Shown: positions 12,170-25,210 of the stretch, one piece after another | How the letters are laid out: every line of letters begins with the position of its first letter | Position numbering within the stretch: the first letter of the stretch is position 1 | DNA from: Ailurus styani | Lineage: Eukaryota; Chordata; Mammalia; Carnivora; Ailuridae | DNA length: 64,000 nucleotides | Assembly (NCBI GenBank): GCA_002007465.1 | Contig: LNAC01000759.1 | Location: 268,260-332,259, forward strand | Reading direction: 5' to 3' | Position numbers and translations under genes: made by a program | Notes under the pieces: model-generated | What the model saw: the letters and a program-made list of their open reading frames with translations, nothing else | Told to the model about the DNA's origin: nothing | Database searches by the model: none

Positions 12170-13345
12170 CCCCCATTTCTCCACTGCCCCCTACTTGCGG
12201 CCACAGCAAACGGTTACTCAGCTCTGAGTCTGGGTCTCCACGGCGCCTGTCCTCGGTGCTCGACCCCCGCGCGGTGCCCAGCCCGGGCGCCGGAGAGCGG
12301 GCGCGCATCCCTGCCCACGCCCTGGGCCACAGCGCCGCACGGCCGGCGCCCCCGGCGCGGGACGAGCATCCTCGCACAGGTCCCAGGTGCCCGCGGCCCG
12401 GGCGGCTGCCGCGGCGGGAAGGGCGCGCGGCCAACTCTCCGGAGCTGTCCCCGCCGGCCCCACCCCACCCCNNNNNNNNNNNNNNNNNNNNNNNNNNNNN
12501 NNNNNNNNNNNNNNNNNNNNNNNNNNNNNNNNNNNNNNNNNNNNNNNNNNNNNNNNNNNNNNNNNNNNNNNNNNNNNNNNNNNNNNNNNNNNNNNNNNNN
12601 NNNNNNNNNNNNNNNNNNNNNNNNNNNNNNNNNNNNNNNNNNNNNNNNNNNNNNNNNNNNNNNNNNNNNNNNNNNNNNNNNNNNNNNNNNNNNNNNNNNN
12701 NNNNNNNNNNNNNNNNNNNNNNNNNNNNNNNNNNNNNNNNNNNNNNNNNNNNNNNNNNNNNNNNNNNNNNNNNNNNNNNNNNNNNNNNNNNNNNNNNNNN
12801 NNNNNNNNNNNNNNNNNNNNNNNNNNNNNNNNNNNNNNNNNNNNNNNNNNNNNNNNNNNNNNNNNNNNNNNNNNNNNNNNNNNNNNNNNNNNNNNNNNNN
12901 NNNNNNNNNNNNNNNNNNNNNNNNNNNNNNNNNNNNNNNNNNNNNNNNNNNNNNNNNNNNNNNNNNNNNNNNNNNNNNNNNNNNNNNNNNNCCTGCGCAC
13001 GGGTCCGCCCCCGCCCGCCGCCGCGCGCCCTGGCCGCTCCCGGAGCCCGCGAGACAGGGGGAGCGCGGCCCGCCCCGCGGCCACGTGCGCGGAAACTTGC
13101 GGCTGGGGCGCCTCGGCGCGGCCCTGCGGTGCCTCGCCGTCCTCCTGCGGGACCGCGGGCTTAGCCTCTGTGGGAGACTGAGCCTCGCTGGCGGGTCTCG
13201 GCGGGGAGGCTCCCCCCAGGCGGGTCACCTCGCGTCTCTAGCTCTCCCGCAACCCCTGCGAATTCTTGTGTCCGCCTGGAGCCTGCGGTCGAGGAGGGTT
13301 ATTACCAGAGCAAGAGATACAGGACCAACAAACCGGTTTGGACCC
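12170..13345. promoter_or_regulatory. SMAD9: CpG island, probable SMAD9 promoter/exon 1
   Basis: Both sides of an assembly gap are very GC-rich with frequent CG pairs, unlike everything else in the window. The island contains GC-box-like stretches (about 13008-13018), CACGTG at 13082-13087, and GGCGCC palindromes at 12242, 12286, 12345 and 13107. A TGACTCAGC element (minus strand, 12146-12154) and another CACGTG (12086-12091) lie at its left edge. SMAD9 is assigned only from human gene order: it lies 3' of ALG5 on the same strand. The transcript would run toward coordinate 1. No SMAD9 coding sequence is visible, and the first exon may lie in the gap. Confidence 0.75.
12472..12991. other. Assembly gap (520 N)
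   Basis: A run of 520 N bases lies in the middle of the CpG island. Very high GC probably blocked sequencing. Any translation across it is meaningless. Confidence 1.
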
Positions 13346-15904
13346 ACGGGTCCCCCCCTCTTCCGCCCCCCCACCAGCTATTCTTTCTGACACGTTTCTG
13401 GGCCCTGATGGTTCCTGTTACTTGCCATTTGTTGCTTACTAGCTTTTCAGGCTAAAGGGATCGTTACACCCACCAACAGCACCAGAGCAACTGGTTTTGC
13501 TCTGGCTTGGGCAGAAGAAAATCTAATCACTGTGAGTGGTGAGTGGTGGTAAAAACTAGTCATGCGATTATGTGGATTGTCATTTCTTTATGTGTATTTA
13601 TTTGCTTAACAGCCTAGCATATAATATATAGTATTATCTAATCTAATAAAGATAGAATCTTATGGGCGCTGAACAGCGTTAATGTACAAACTTCTTGCCT
13701 CAGGCCTTGGCTACCCCCTAGGTAGCCTGCTTTTTGAGGTCACTGTGGACTCCTAGAACCCACTCAGAATACATTTAGGCTGTGCCACCAACATATGATG
13801 GTCTTTGATTCCCCATCAACCAGTACCTGTTCATGGAAAAGGCATCTAACAGCAGAGGCAAAGGTAGCATTAAGCGACAAGAGTACAGTATTCCCTCTGC
13901 TCCTGTGTATAGAAAAGTGAGTCCTCCAGAAGGCCTTGACACCCCTGAAATGTAAATGCGAGGCTTTGAATTTAACTGTTTCTAGTTCTCAAAGCACTGC
14001 ACTTTCTTCGCCTGGCAGATGCTATTTTTGCATTATCATGCTGTTGTGGTTGAGCAATGACCTTGTTTAAAACAGCATTTGTGGTTGGACCTTAAACAGG
14101 AGTTTAAGTCCTCATTCTACATCTGGCCCATTTACCTCTACCTGTGCTCCAGGCTGGGTGTTAAATTTGAAAATGCTGTGGGTGTGCAACACCAGGAAAC
14201 ATTTGGACTGCTAAAAGCTATAGGTCACACTTGATGTGCACTTTATGACAAGTTAACTAAATAGGTCCTCAGAATTAGTACCTGTGACTCACATTGGGCT
14301 TTTTTTTGTTTGTTTTTAATGTTACAAAAAGAAATGGCCCAGTCACTGTTTCAGTTTCTGTATGTGCATTAGACAATGCAAAGGACATAATGCAGAACAA
14401 GAAATTATAACGTCTGCAATGCTGGCTCATGCTTCTAGCATGGAGTCTTTTTAAGTTCACAGAATTCTCTTGGCAGGACCTGGATTTGCAGATTCTTTGA
14501 GTGTGTGTAGTCTGCTTTTCTAGTACGTTATCATTTACATACCAAGAAATTTTGGCATCTAAAAGTTAGCCTGTCACTTAGACAATTCCTATCATTTATT
14601 TCTGAAACCTAATGTAGAAAGTTAATCTATTATGTACAAGAACAAGATCTGGTGAGTTCCAAGGAGAAAAGGCCCACTGTAGGGAAGAAGGCTCAGTGTC
14701 GACACTCCATTTTTCAGAAGCTGACTATCCATGTAATTGGAAATCCAGACTCTGCTGGATTTTTTTCTTCCTGATTTCTTGATTAGCTGCGATCTTAGGC
14801 TTACTAGAACTTTCACCAGAAAACTATGTAATGGGAATTATAGGAGGGGTGAGACTCAGTCACAGGTTGTGATTTAGTGGAACCTCCAATGAAATTTTGG
14901 TTCAAGACCTGAAAACCACGGTGAAACTAAGCTCCCCCTTTTCTGAATTGCAAGGACTTGGTGCAACGTGATTTCCCACCACCTCTAGAACAGGGATAGG
15001 AGGAGGAGTGTGTCCTTACTTGAGAGGATCAGTCCTTTTCGCTTGTTAGATGTTCAGCATAGGATGTGATTGAGACAAAGGCTGTAGTAATTCATGGATA
15101 CAAAAATTCCACTTTGTGCATCTGTCGTACCTGATTTTGATCTAGCATTATAGTGGTTCTATTCAGAGCCATAACTAGGAATTCTTGCCCACACACCCCT
15201 TCCACTTCTAGTTTCTTTTATACGTTTCATCTGTAATTCTGTCCTAACTCTGCACTTTTTCTGACTCCCTCTTGAACTTTTCTTCAAGCCATCATTCAGT
15301 CCATAACCAGTTTTGAACACTTTCCTGAGCAGAGGTGCCTGGACTAATCACATGGACACAGAGCACTGGTCCTAAGGAAACTAGGTCTCACTAGGAAGGA
15401 CGTACATATCAATGATTATCATACAGTAACTCTGTGGGTCATTTAGGAGTGAAGGCACAAGGGAGGTGTCAGGGAATTTCCACAGAAGCACAATTTCATC
15501 TACATCTTGAGAAGTGAGTATGAATGACCACTAGCTCGTAGCCAAAACCCCCCGTACCCATAGTCCGGGGGAATGCAGCTCTGGGTGCTGGCTTTGCGGC
15601 AGAGTGCACCTACATTGGAAAGGCAGCCTAGAATGGGCAGAATAGTAGGTCTGCATGTATGAAAACGTCAGTGTCCCTAAGAGAACGCTCAAACTTGTTG
15701 GATAAATAGGAAAAAATATTATTAGATCAGATGAGATTGGGCGCATTCAGGGTGGTAGGGTCGTAGACAAAATAATATTATTAATTAGGAATATCACCAA
15801 ATAAGTATTCTGGGATTACAACAAGGGAGTCCTAAAGCATCTTGATTTGGTGGTGAAGAGTAAAAGCTCTCTCCTGTTGTGAGCTTCTCCCTCACAGGTT
15901 AGGC

Positions 15905-16085
15905 TTTATGCACGTCATCTTGTTTCACCCTCATGATATTTCAGGATGAGAATTATTATCCCATTTTGCAGTTGAGGAACCTGAGGCATAACCAGATGTC
16001 CCCAAGTGTCTGACTCAGAATTCACACTCCAGTCTGCCTGACTCCAGAGCCCAGACATTTAACCACTACACCTCACTGTCTTCCT
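15905..16085 (-). repeat. MIR (reverse)
   Basis: CCCATTTTGCAGTTGAGGAA, CCTGACTCCAGAGCCCAGAC and TTTAACCACTACACCTCACT are the reverse complement of MIR core. Confidence 0.75.
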
Positions 16086-16831
16086 GGAACTTGAAGTTGA
16101 ATTGAAAAGTGATCTAATTCATCCATTCATTCAAGTTGTTGCCTAGTAACATGTTCTTTAGGGACTAGATGAGACTGAAATTTTTTTTTATCTTCTTAAC
16201 CATTTTAAGTATACAGTTCAGTAGAGTTAAATATATTTACATTATTGTACAACAGATCTTTAGAACTTTTTCATTTTGCAGAATTGATGATTCATAGCCA
16301 TTAAGTACTAAATTCCCCTCTTCAGTGCCCCCACCCAGCCCTTGGCAACCACTTTTCTACCTCCTATTTCTATGATTTTGACTTTTTCAGATACTTCATA
16401 TAAGTCGTATTATATTGTACTTGTTTTTCTGTGACTGGCTTATTCACTCAGCATAAAGTCCTCCAGATTCATCCGTGTTGTAGGACAGGCTTTCCTTCTT
16501 CTTTAAGTCTTCATAATATTCCACCATATGGACATAACACAGCATTTTACCCAGTTTATCAATCAGTGGACATTTGGGAGGCTTCCACCTCCCGGTTAAT
16601 GTGAATAATGCTGCAGTGAACATGGGTGTGCAAATACCTCTTTTAGATCCTGTTTTGAATTCTTTGGTTTCTTTTGGGTGTATACCCAGACGTGGGACTG
16701 CTGGATCATATGGTAATTCTGTTTTTAATTTTTGAGGAAACTCCATCTTGTTTTCCATATGGCTTCACCGTTTTGTATTCCCACCAACAAAGCACAAGGG
16801 TTTCAATTTCTCTGCATCCTTGTCAACACTT

Positions 16832-17034
16832 TTTTTTTTTTTAAGATTTTATTTATTTATTTGACACAGAGAGAGAGATCAGATCGCAAGTAGGCAGAGA
16901 GGCAGGCAGAGAGAGAGGAGGAAGCAGGCTTCCTGCTGAGCAGGGAGCCCAATGTGAGCCTTGATCCCAGGATGTTGAGATCATGACCTGAGCCGAAAGC
17001 AGAGGCTTTAACCCACTGAGCCACCCAGGCGCCC
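16832..17034 (-). repeat. Young CAN-SINE inside the old L1
   Basis: Full-length. Flanked by CCTTGTCAACACTT at 16818-16831 and 17035-17048; the duplicated bases are L1 sequence. Confidence 0.96.
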
Positions 17035-18629
17035 CCTTGTCAACACTTGTTACTTTCTTTTCTTTTAATAGTGGCCATCCTAATGAGTATGATGTGATAT
17101 CTTATTGGGGTTTTGATTTGTCTTGCTTTTAATTTTAGTAATGTTCAACATCTTTTCATATGCTCGTTGGCCATTTGTATATCTTCTTTGGAGAATCGTT
17201 TATTCTTTTGACCATTTTTTAATAGGGCTATTTGGTTTTTTTTGATGGGTATGGGAGTTCCTTATGTAGTCTGGATATTAACCCTTTATCAGATACATGA
17301 TTTGCAAATATTTTCTCCCCTTCTGTAGTTGGACTTTGCTCACCTTTGATGAACAGAAATTTTTAAGTTTGATGTAGTCACATTTGTCTATTTTGCTTTT
17401 ATTGTCTGTATTTTCAGTGTCCATATGTTAGTCCCCACTGCTAATATATATAAATAAATTGATAATTATATGTTTATCTTGTATTCTGTGACCTTGCTGA
17501 ACTCATTTATTAGTTCTTGGATTTTTTTTTTTAATATTCCCTGGGATTTTTTATGTAAACAATCAATCATGTCATCTACAAATATGGGCAGTTTTATTTC
17601 CTACTTTCTCACCTATATCCCTTTTTCCCTTTTTCTTACTTATTGCATTGATTAGAACTTTCATAACTATATTTAATAAGAAAAATGAAAGTGGGCATCC
17701 TTGCCTTGTTCCTGACCTTAGAACAAGCATTAATTTTTTTTCACTATTACATTTAATGTTATCTGTAGATGCAGATTCACTTTATCAAACTGAGGAAGTT
17801 CCCTTCTACTCCTATTTTTCTGAGGGTTTTTATCATGAATGGATGTTGAACTTTCCAATTTTTTCTGAAATAATTGATAAATATTTTTTCTTTTTTATGT
17901 ATTATGATGTATTATTATTTTATTTTACATGATGTATTACATTGATTGGTTTTCAAATATTGAGCCACCCTTGCATCCCTGTAATAAGCCATACTTGATC
18001 ATGATGTATAATTTTTTTTACATACAGAGGAATTTTATTTAATACCTTATTAAGGATTTTGTGTCTATATTCATGAGAGATATTGTTCTGTAGTTTTTTG
18101 TTTTTTGTTTTTGTACTTTCTTTGTCTGGTTTTGATATCAAGGAAATACTTGAAAGAAATATTTCATGAAATGTATTGGGAAGTGTTCCCCTCTTTTTTA
18201 TTTTCTAGAACAGAGTATGTAGGATTGGTGTTAATTCTTTAAATGTTTGGGAGAATTTTCTACTGAAATTAAGCTGAAGATTTCTTTTTAAAATTTCATA
18301 TTCAATTTCTTTAATAGTGTGGGGCTATAGCTATTCAAATGATTTGTTTCATAGGTGCATTGTAGTATGTGTTTTTCCAAGGAAGTGGTCTTTTTTATCT
18401 AAGTTGCCAAATTATTTTTGTATAGAGTTGTTTGTAGTAATCCCTTATTATCTTTTTGATGTCTGTTGGATCTGTAGTGATACCTTCTCTTTCACTTCTG
18501 ATACTGGTAACTGTGTCTTCTCTCTTTTCTAATGTATGCATTGAGTGCTATAAATTTACCTCTCAGCTCTTCTTTGGCTGTGTCTCACAAATTTTGTTAT
18601 GTTCTGTTTTCATTCTCATTCAGTCCAAT

Positions 18630-18657
18630 GTGTGTGTGCACACACACACACATATAT
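18630..18657. repeat. (TG)n(CA)n microsatellite
   Basis: GTGTGTGTG then CACACACACACACA, a small palindrome inside the old L1. Confidence 0.9.
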
Positions 18658-20743
18658 CCCTTGGGACTTCCTCTTTTCCTCTTTGGCCCATGCATTATTC
18701 AGAAGGGTGCTGTTTAGTTTCCAAGTGTTTAGGTGGAGATTTTCCTGTTCTGTATTGACTTTTAGTTTCATCTATTGTATTGGAGAGTACACTCTGTATA
18801 ATTTCAGTTCTTTCATTTGTTGAAGTTTGTTTTATGGTCAAAATATGATCTATCTTGATATATGTTCATTCAGCATTTGAAGAGAATGTGTATTCTGCTG
18901 CTGCTGGGTGAATTTTTCTATGAATGTCTATTAGATTCTGTTACTGGTAGTATTGTTTTCTATATTATTGCTGATTTTATGTGTAGTTTTTTTTTTAAAT
19001 CATTTGTTGAGAGAAGAGTATTGAAGCCTCCTACTATAATTTGTCTATTTTCCCTTTCAGTTCTATCAATTTTGGCTTCACATACGTTGTGACTCTGTTG
19101 TTTGGGGCATACACATTTAAGGTTTATATGTATTCTTGGTGGGTTGAATCTTTTTATGATTATTATGTAATGTTCCTTTATGTTTCTTGTAATTTTTTCA
19201 AGCTAGAGTCACTTTATCTGATATGATAGCCACTCCTGCTTTCCTCTTTGATTCAGGTTTATATGATATATATTTTTCTGTCGTTTTAGTTTAGATATGT
19301 CTATATTGTTACATCTGTACTGAGTATTTGGTAGATACTATATAGTTGGGTCATGTTTTTAAATTCTCTCTGCCAATCACTTATATTTGTTGAATTTAGA
19401 CCATCTGCATTTAATGTAACATATTATTCATATGTTACAGCTTGTCTGCTATTATATTTTTTGTTGGATGGTTGTTCTGTTTTTTGTTTCTGTTTTATTT
19501 TTTTGCTGTCCTGTGGGTTACTTGAACAATTTTTAGAATTCCATTTTATTTGTAGTCTTTTTGAATTTATGTTATGTATAGCTTTTTAAGTGACTGCTCT
19601 AGATATTACATTATGTATACATAATTTATCAATCTACTGTTATTTTTACTAGTTAGAAGGAAATACAGAAATCTAACCTCCGTTCTTAATCCCTACCCTC
19701 CCTTATTTATAATTATATAATTGTGTTATATATTTCTCTGTATACATTTGCAACATCAGACAGTTATAATATTTGCTTTCACCATTAAACATAATTTTAA
19801 AAGTCTAGGGGAATAGGAAAGTCTTTGTGTTTACCAATATTTTGCTTACCAATAAGCTTTCTTCCTTCCTAATGTTCCAAGTTTCTTTTAATGTTTTCTT
19901 TCTGTTTAGGGAACTTTGTTTAGCTATTGTTTTGGTAGGTCTATGGCTGCTAAATTCTTTAAGCTTTCCTTCATCTTCATCTGAGCTTGTCTTGACTTCC
20001 TTTTCATACTTGAAGGATTTTTTCCCCTAAGTATAAAAATCTGTTTTGATAGTTCGTTTCTGTTAGCATTCAAAAAATACTGTGCCACATCCTTCTGACT
20101 TCCATGGTGTCTGATGGTAAATTCTGTAATTCTTATTGTTTTCTCACTACAGGTAACATGATTTTTTCTGATTCAAGATTTCAGGAGTTTTTCTGTCTGT
20201 AATTTTCAGAAGTTTAATTATGATGTGTCTTTGGGGAGTTTATCCTATAAGGAATCTGAGTCTGTAGGTTTATGTTTCTTGCCGGATTTGAATTTTTGGC
20301 CATTATTTCCTCAAGTACTTTTTTAGCTCTTGCAGGAACTCTGATGATACAAAATTAGATCTTTTTATACTTTCATAGGTTCCTGAGACTTTCTTTTTTT
20401 CATTTTCTTTTTTTTTTATCAGATTGAAATTTTCTATTTATCTTTCAGGTTACTGACTCCTTCCTTCATCACCTTCATTCTACTGTTGAGCCATCCACTG
20501 AGCCTTTTATTTAGTTATTGTGTTTTTCAATTCTAAAATTTCCATTTAGTTTTTGAGATTTTTCTTTACTGAGATTTTCTTTTGTTTTCTTTTCTCTCTC
20601 TTTTTCTTGCTAAGGCTTTTTGTTTTTTCATTCATTTCAAGCATGCTTATAATTGCATTCTAGCATTTTTAGGATGACTGCTTTAAAATCATTGTCAGAT
20701 AATTCTCACATTTCTGTATTCTCATTGTTGGTCTCTATTGATT

Positions 20744-20932
20744 TTTTTTTTAAGATTTTATTTATTTGACAGAGAGAGACAGTGAGAGAGGGAACACAAG
20801 CAGGGGGGTTGGGAGAGGGAGAAGCAGGCTTCCTGTGGAGCAGGGAGCCAGATGTGGGGCTCAATCCCAGAACCCTGGGATCATGACCTGAGCTGAAGGC
20901 AGACGCTTAACAACTGAGCCACCCAGGCGCCC
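20744..20932 (-). repeat. CAN-SINE inside the old L1
   Basis: Full-length, of the 'gagagagggaacacaagcagg' type. Flanked by CTATTGATT at 20735-20743 and 20933-20941. Confidence 0.93.
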
Positions 20933-22480
20933 CTATTGATTGTTTTTATTCAAGTTGAGATTCTTTTGGTTCTTGTTTTGACATATGATTTTCTCTTGAA
21001 ACCTGGACTTTTTTTTTTTTTCTTAGACTCTGGATCGCATTTAAACCTTTCATAATAGCTACCTTTTCCTGACACTACTCTGGCAAGGGAAGGGGGAGCA
21101 TATCTTGTTATATTGTCAGGTGGAGGTGTAAGTACAGATTCCCCACTTGGCCCCTATAGATACCAAAAGGAAAGGGGGGCTACTTATGACTGTTGGAGGG
21201 ATGGGAGTTCTGGCTACATGGTCTTCATTGTCACTGTGGTAAGGCTGGCTTTATTACTGCTAGAGGAATTGAGGCCTCCTTTGCCACCATCTCATTGGAG
21301 GTGGGGAGGTGAAACAACTTGTTACTCAGTAATGAGGGGATAGGAGTGAAAGAGAGGCTCCCGTGGTGATCTCCTCTGATGTCCTGAGGTAGAGGACTCA
21401 TTACTGGCTAGTGGGAATGTAAGTCCTGGTTCCTACTTGGCCTTCTCTGATTTCACCTTGCTAAGGGTGTTCAGGTGCTTTATTACAGCCTCATGAGGTT
21501 ATCAGTCTAGGATCCCCATTCAGCCTTTGCTATTGTTAGCAAGGGTGGGCCACCATTTTTTTCTGTAGTCTTTGATTGGAATGGAGCAGTTACTGTCTGA
21601 AGGTTTTCTCTTTTGCTGATCTTGCTCCTTTCATGGTCTTTTGGCAAGACAGAGAGGCATTTTAGGGACTTTTTGTTTGTTTGTTTGTTCCCATCAGCAT
21701 TTTTAGGTGACTGCTTCACCTACAAATCTGGGATACATGAGACCAAAAGAAAACCCAAGGAAGTCACCACCATGTCCTTCCATATATCTCAAGGTCCCTA
21801 GACAGTCTGTCTTCTTTTTGCACCTTTCAGAGTTTACTTATGTTTCTTTTATATATAATGTCCAAGGGTTTTATTTGTACTTAGTAAGAGAGATAGATAA
21901 AATTTACTCCACCTTTCCAGAAATGGGAGTACTTATTTTCCATTTTTTGGTCATAGAATAATTATCCTGATTTAGCTGGCCCTTCCACTAAAATTTTCGA
22001 GAAAATATTTATTTAGATCTCAAGGAATACAGCGAAAACTAAGTGAGTAGGACTGATATTCTAAGTTTATTTCAGAAGAATGACAAAGAGCAAAAGGAAC
22101 TGAGAGGATATAAACTATTCTCCCAGATGGAGGTGTTTTTACTTCCATCGAAGTTGTACATTGTGCATAGAAAAGCCCCACAGAAATATAATAATTTAGG
22201 GAAAATTCTAATTTTGAACTGCAAAGATTTACTTTTCCTCAGAACATATCTGGCCCCTTGACTTTACATTATTTGAATTGTTATATAAATGTTTCACATT
22301 TTCTTTCCAAGTTGACTATTTGAGGGTAGACAACTTTTAAATGTGGTACTACAATTGATTTTCTCCTACTTGGATAATAAATCCATCCAACAATGCTTGG
22401 AAGGTAGTTATTCAATATGTATGTACTTATTGAGTGGTTGATAGAATGAATGAGTGATTTATAAAAGATATATATTTTTT

Positions 22481-22685
22481 GGGGGGCGCCTGGGTGGCTC
22501 AGTGGGTTAAAGCCTCTGCTTTCGGCTCAGGTCATGATCTCAGCGTCCTGGGATCGAGGCCCGCATCGGGCTCCCTGCTCAGCAGGGAGCCTGCTTCCTC
22601 CTCTCCCTCTCTCTCTGCCTGCCTCTCTGCCTACTTGTAATTTCTCTCTCTCTGTGTCAAATAAATGAATAAAATCTTTAAAAAA
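22481..22685 (+). repeat. Young CAN-SINE, 20-base duplication
   Basis: Mustelid-type copy flanked by a perfect 20-base duplication at 22461-22480 and 22686-22705. It inserted at the tail edge of an older opposite-strand SINE. Confidence 0.96.
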
Positions 22686-22705
22686 ATAAAAGATATATAT
22701 TTTTT

Positions 22706-22866
22706 AAAGGTTTATTTATTTATTTGAGGGTGAGCCCAGTGGGAGAGGCAAAGAGGAGAAGAGAGAATCCCAGTCAGGCTCCCCACTGATTCCAGGACCC
22801 TGAGATCATGACCTGAGCCAAAAGCAAGAGCCAGCTGCTCAACCAACTGCACCACCCAGGCGCCCC
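22706..22866 (-). repeat. Older CAN-SINE abutting the 22481 copy
   Basis: Tail AAAGGTTTATTTATTTATTTG on the left and head CACCACCCAGGCGCCCCC on the right. Shortened in the middle. Probable duplication AAAAGAT before 22481 and after 22866. Confidence 0.88.
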
Positions 22867-23074
22867 CAAAAGATGTTTTCTTCTAAAGACTTAACAGTGT
22901 ATATATTGTTACTTTCCCTTCAATTTTATTTTGGAGGATTCAAATTTAAATTCATGTGCTGTTTGGTTGGGGCATGTTCGTGGGCACTATGGCTTTTGGG
23001 GCCTAGTTTTATTGTCCCTGTTCTCATAGTGGAATGAGTTACATTGACAATCACCTGCCCTCTACCTTCATCAC

Positions 23075-23110
23075 TCACACACACCACACACACACACACA
23101 CTCACACACA
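23075..23110. repeat. (CA)n microsatellite, interrupted
   Basis: CA repeats with ACC and CTC interruptions. Confidence 0.9.
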
Positions 23111-24362
23111 TTATCTTGTAAATGTCAACATTCGTGGGTCAGAGAGGTAGTGTACATAACTTCATTTCCCAGGAGTATTTCTAAGGTGTGTTGTGATACT
23201 TCTCAGATAAGGATCTCTGCTGTCACTCTCAGTGCTTTATCTGCCCTCCGTCCTTTCTGTAGGACTGTCTACCTTCTGATGTACTGGAAGTGGGCTTCTG
23301 CTGATTACAACGGGAGCCTTTGCCCTACCCCATCAGACCCTTGTAGGTGAGGGGAGTAGCCCACAGCCTCTGGAGAAGCTGCAGTGAGGTTTAAACCCAC
23401 TGCTGGGGTGCCTGACTTTCCACTGGGATTCCTAGAGGCTGTGGGTCGAGATAATTCCCTGGCATTTCCACTTGGAAAATGGAAAACAGTTTCTCCACAG
23501 AAATGGCATTGCAAAGTATGGTCAGGTATTACTGCAGACTAGTACAGGGTAATTCAGGTATATTATAGACTTATTATATGTGTTTCAGTCGGCTGTAAGG
23601 ACTTAACCATACTTTTCTGATACAATTTTCATGGGAAACACCTGATGGGTTCCAAACAACTGACTTTAAAGCTGGCTGGGGTTTATGAATGGAAGACAGA
23701 TGAACGCTTCCAGGCATGAGGTTCTACAGGTAAGATTTGCAAGCATCATGCCCTTAAAATGCAAAGTTCTCAGAAGGCAAGGATAGGGTCTGTTCTTGCT
23801 TGCACGTGTAGAACACTCGATCACTGTATCAAGTTATCCTGGGATGAATTTTTAAAAAATTTTATATATCTGTATATCTATATCTATCTGTCTATATTGT
23901 ATACAGAAAGAACACTTAAATGGGATCAAATCTATAAAGATAGTGCTTTTTGTGACCATCAAAATACTACCTAGAGTTTTATTCAAAATCAGTGAATTAC
24001 AAATGTATCACTTCATAGAGTCCTTTATTGGATTAATATAATGAAATAATTTATAGATTTGATGGATTTTGAGATTGCACAAAAACAGAGCAGCCTACTA
24101 GACAGCTACTTCAGGGGATTTAGCTGACAATAAAGTGAATAAACTCATTCCTCTTTTTTTTGACAAATAAAATGGTGGCATTATCTAACCATTTTGGAAA
24201 ATTTTATTGAACAATCACAATTTAGGATGGTGTGTGACACACACATAAAAGAAAAGGCAAGGTTTCTGCTTGTAAGGAAATTATAACTGAATAAAGAAAA
24301 TGGAAAATAGGACTGGAGATAAACCATGAATGGTGGAAGTACATAACAATGGGGAGACTTGG

Positions 24363-24560
24363 GACACCAGGGTGGCTCAGTCATTGGGTATCTGCCTTTA
24401 ACTCAGGTCATGATCCCATGGTCCAGGGATCAAGCCCTGCATCTGGCTCCCTGCTCAGCGGGAAGCCTGCTTCTCCCTCTCCCAATCCCCCTGCTTGTGT
24501 TCCATCTCTCACTGTGTCTCTCTCTGTCAAATAAATAAATAAAACCTTAACAACAACAAC
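24363..24560 (+). repeat. CAN-SINE with (CAA)n tail
   Basis: Head GGACACCAGGGTGGCTCAG. The A-tail has expanded into CAA repeats. Flanked by AACAATGGGGAGACTTGG at 24345-24362 and 24561-24578. Confidence 0.95.
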
Positions 24561-24764
24561 AACAATGGGGAGACTTGGAATTACAGATTAACCAGATGTA
24601 ACTTCAACTCAAACTCCGTATTAATTCTGTAAGAACAAGTCAGAAGGTAGAAAATAAATGGTCAAGTTGTCTGATTGTAATGAGCTTATCCTCTCAGTTT
24701 TAATCGTGATCATGTCCCATGATCCTTTATATTTCCTATTTTTTATTTAGAAGAAGTACAATTA

Positions 24765-24880
24765 CTGATTACTTGTGGGACCTTGGGCTAATTACTTGCC
24801 TAAGCGTACTTGTTAATTTCTGAAATGTGGATAATTATTCCTATATGATAGATATGTTTGATCAGACTAAACTAATGCAT
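24765..24880 (+). repeat. Possible MIR fragment
   Basis: TGGGACCTTGGGCTAATTAC followed by a decayed 'tctgaaatgtggataatta' segment fits the MIR core loosely. Confidence 0.4.
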
Positions 24881-25210
24881 GTAAAATTCTTCTCAAACTT
24901 TCTTGCACAGAGGTAAAATAATAGTAGCCGATATTTTCACTTTTGCTATGGCTGCTTGTTATTTTTGTTAGCAGGCTCTGTAATGTCAACAAAAACTACA
25001 TTTTCTCTTACAGAGAGCTTCAGATTCTACACTGTGCTATTACGCTAGGTGAATACGGGCTTAGAAAGGTAAACTGGCATCAAGGATATCAGTCAGAACC
25101 CTTTCTTAATAGTGTTCATGAATGAACTATATAAATGTATTGATACTTCCTCTCAAAATTCCTATATGCTTTAAACATGCATTTTTATCACTAGCTTGCA
25201 AAGAGCAATA

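Larger units (their letters stand above)
16180..21830 (-). mobile_element. Old nearly full-length L1, antisense, inactivated
   Basis: Read on the minus strand, this has the L1 order of 5' region, ORF1 and ORF2. The ORF2 C-terminal remnant ELPYDPAVPRLG, with ICTPMFTAALF and MVEYYEDLKKKESL after it, is translatable at about 16444-16758. Further L1 ORF2-type sequence is recognisable through 17040-19560, and ORF1 and 5'-type sequence through about 20000-21800. The frames are broken by many stops and indels, so it is not active. Two CAN-SINEs are inserted in it (16832-17034 and 20744-20932). The subfamily, probably an L1M type, was not determined, and the ends are approximate. Confidence 0.8.

Noticed and set aside
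12218..13228. Long open frames on both strands across the CpG island
   Set aside because: They run through 520 N bases, and the real parts are GC-rich low-complexity translations (Ala/Pro/Arg) in several frames at once. No protein family is recognisable.
16444..16758. 104-codon frame with ELPYDPAVPRLG and ICTPMFTAALF as a host gene
   Set aside because: This is the ORF2 C-terminal part of a decayed L1, not a host gene.
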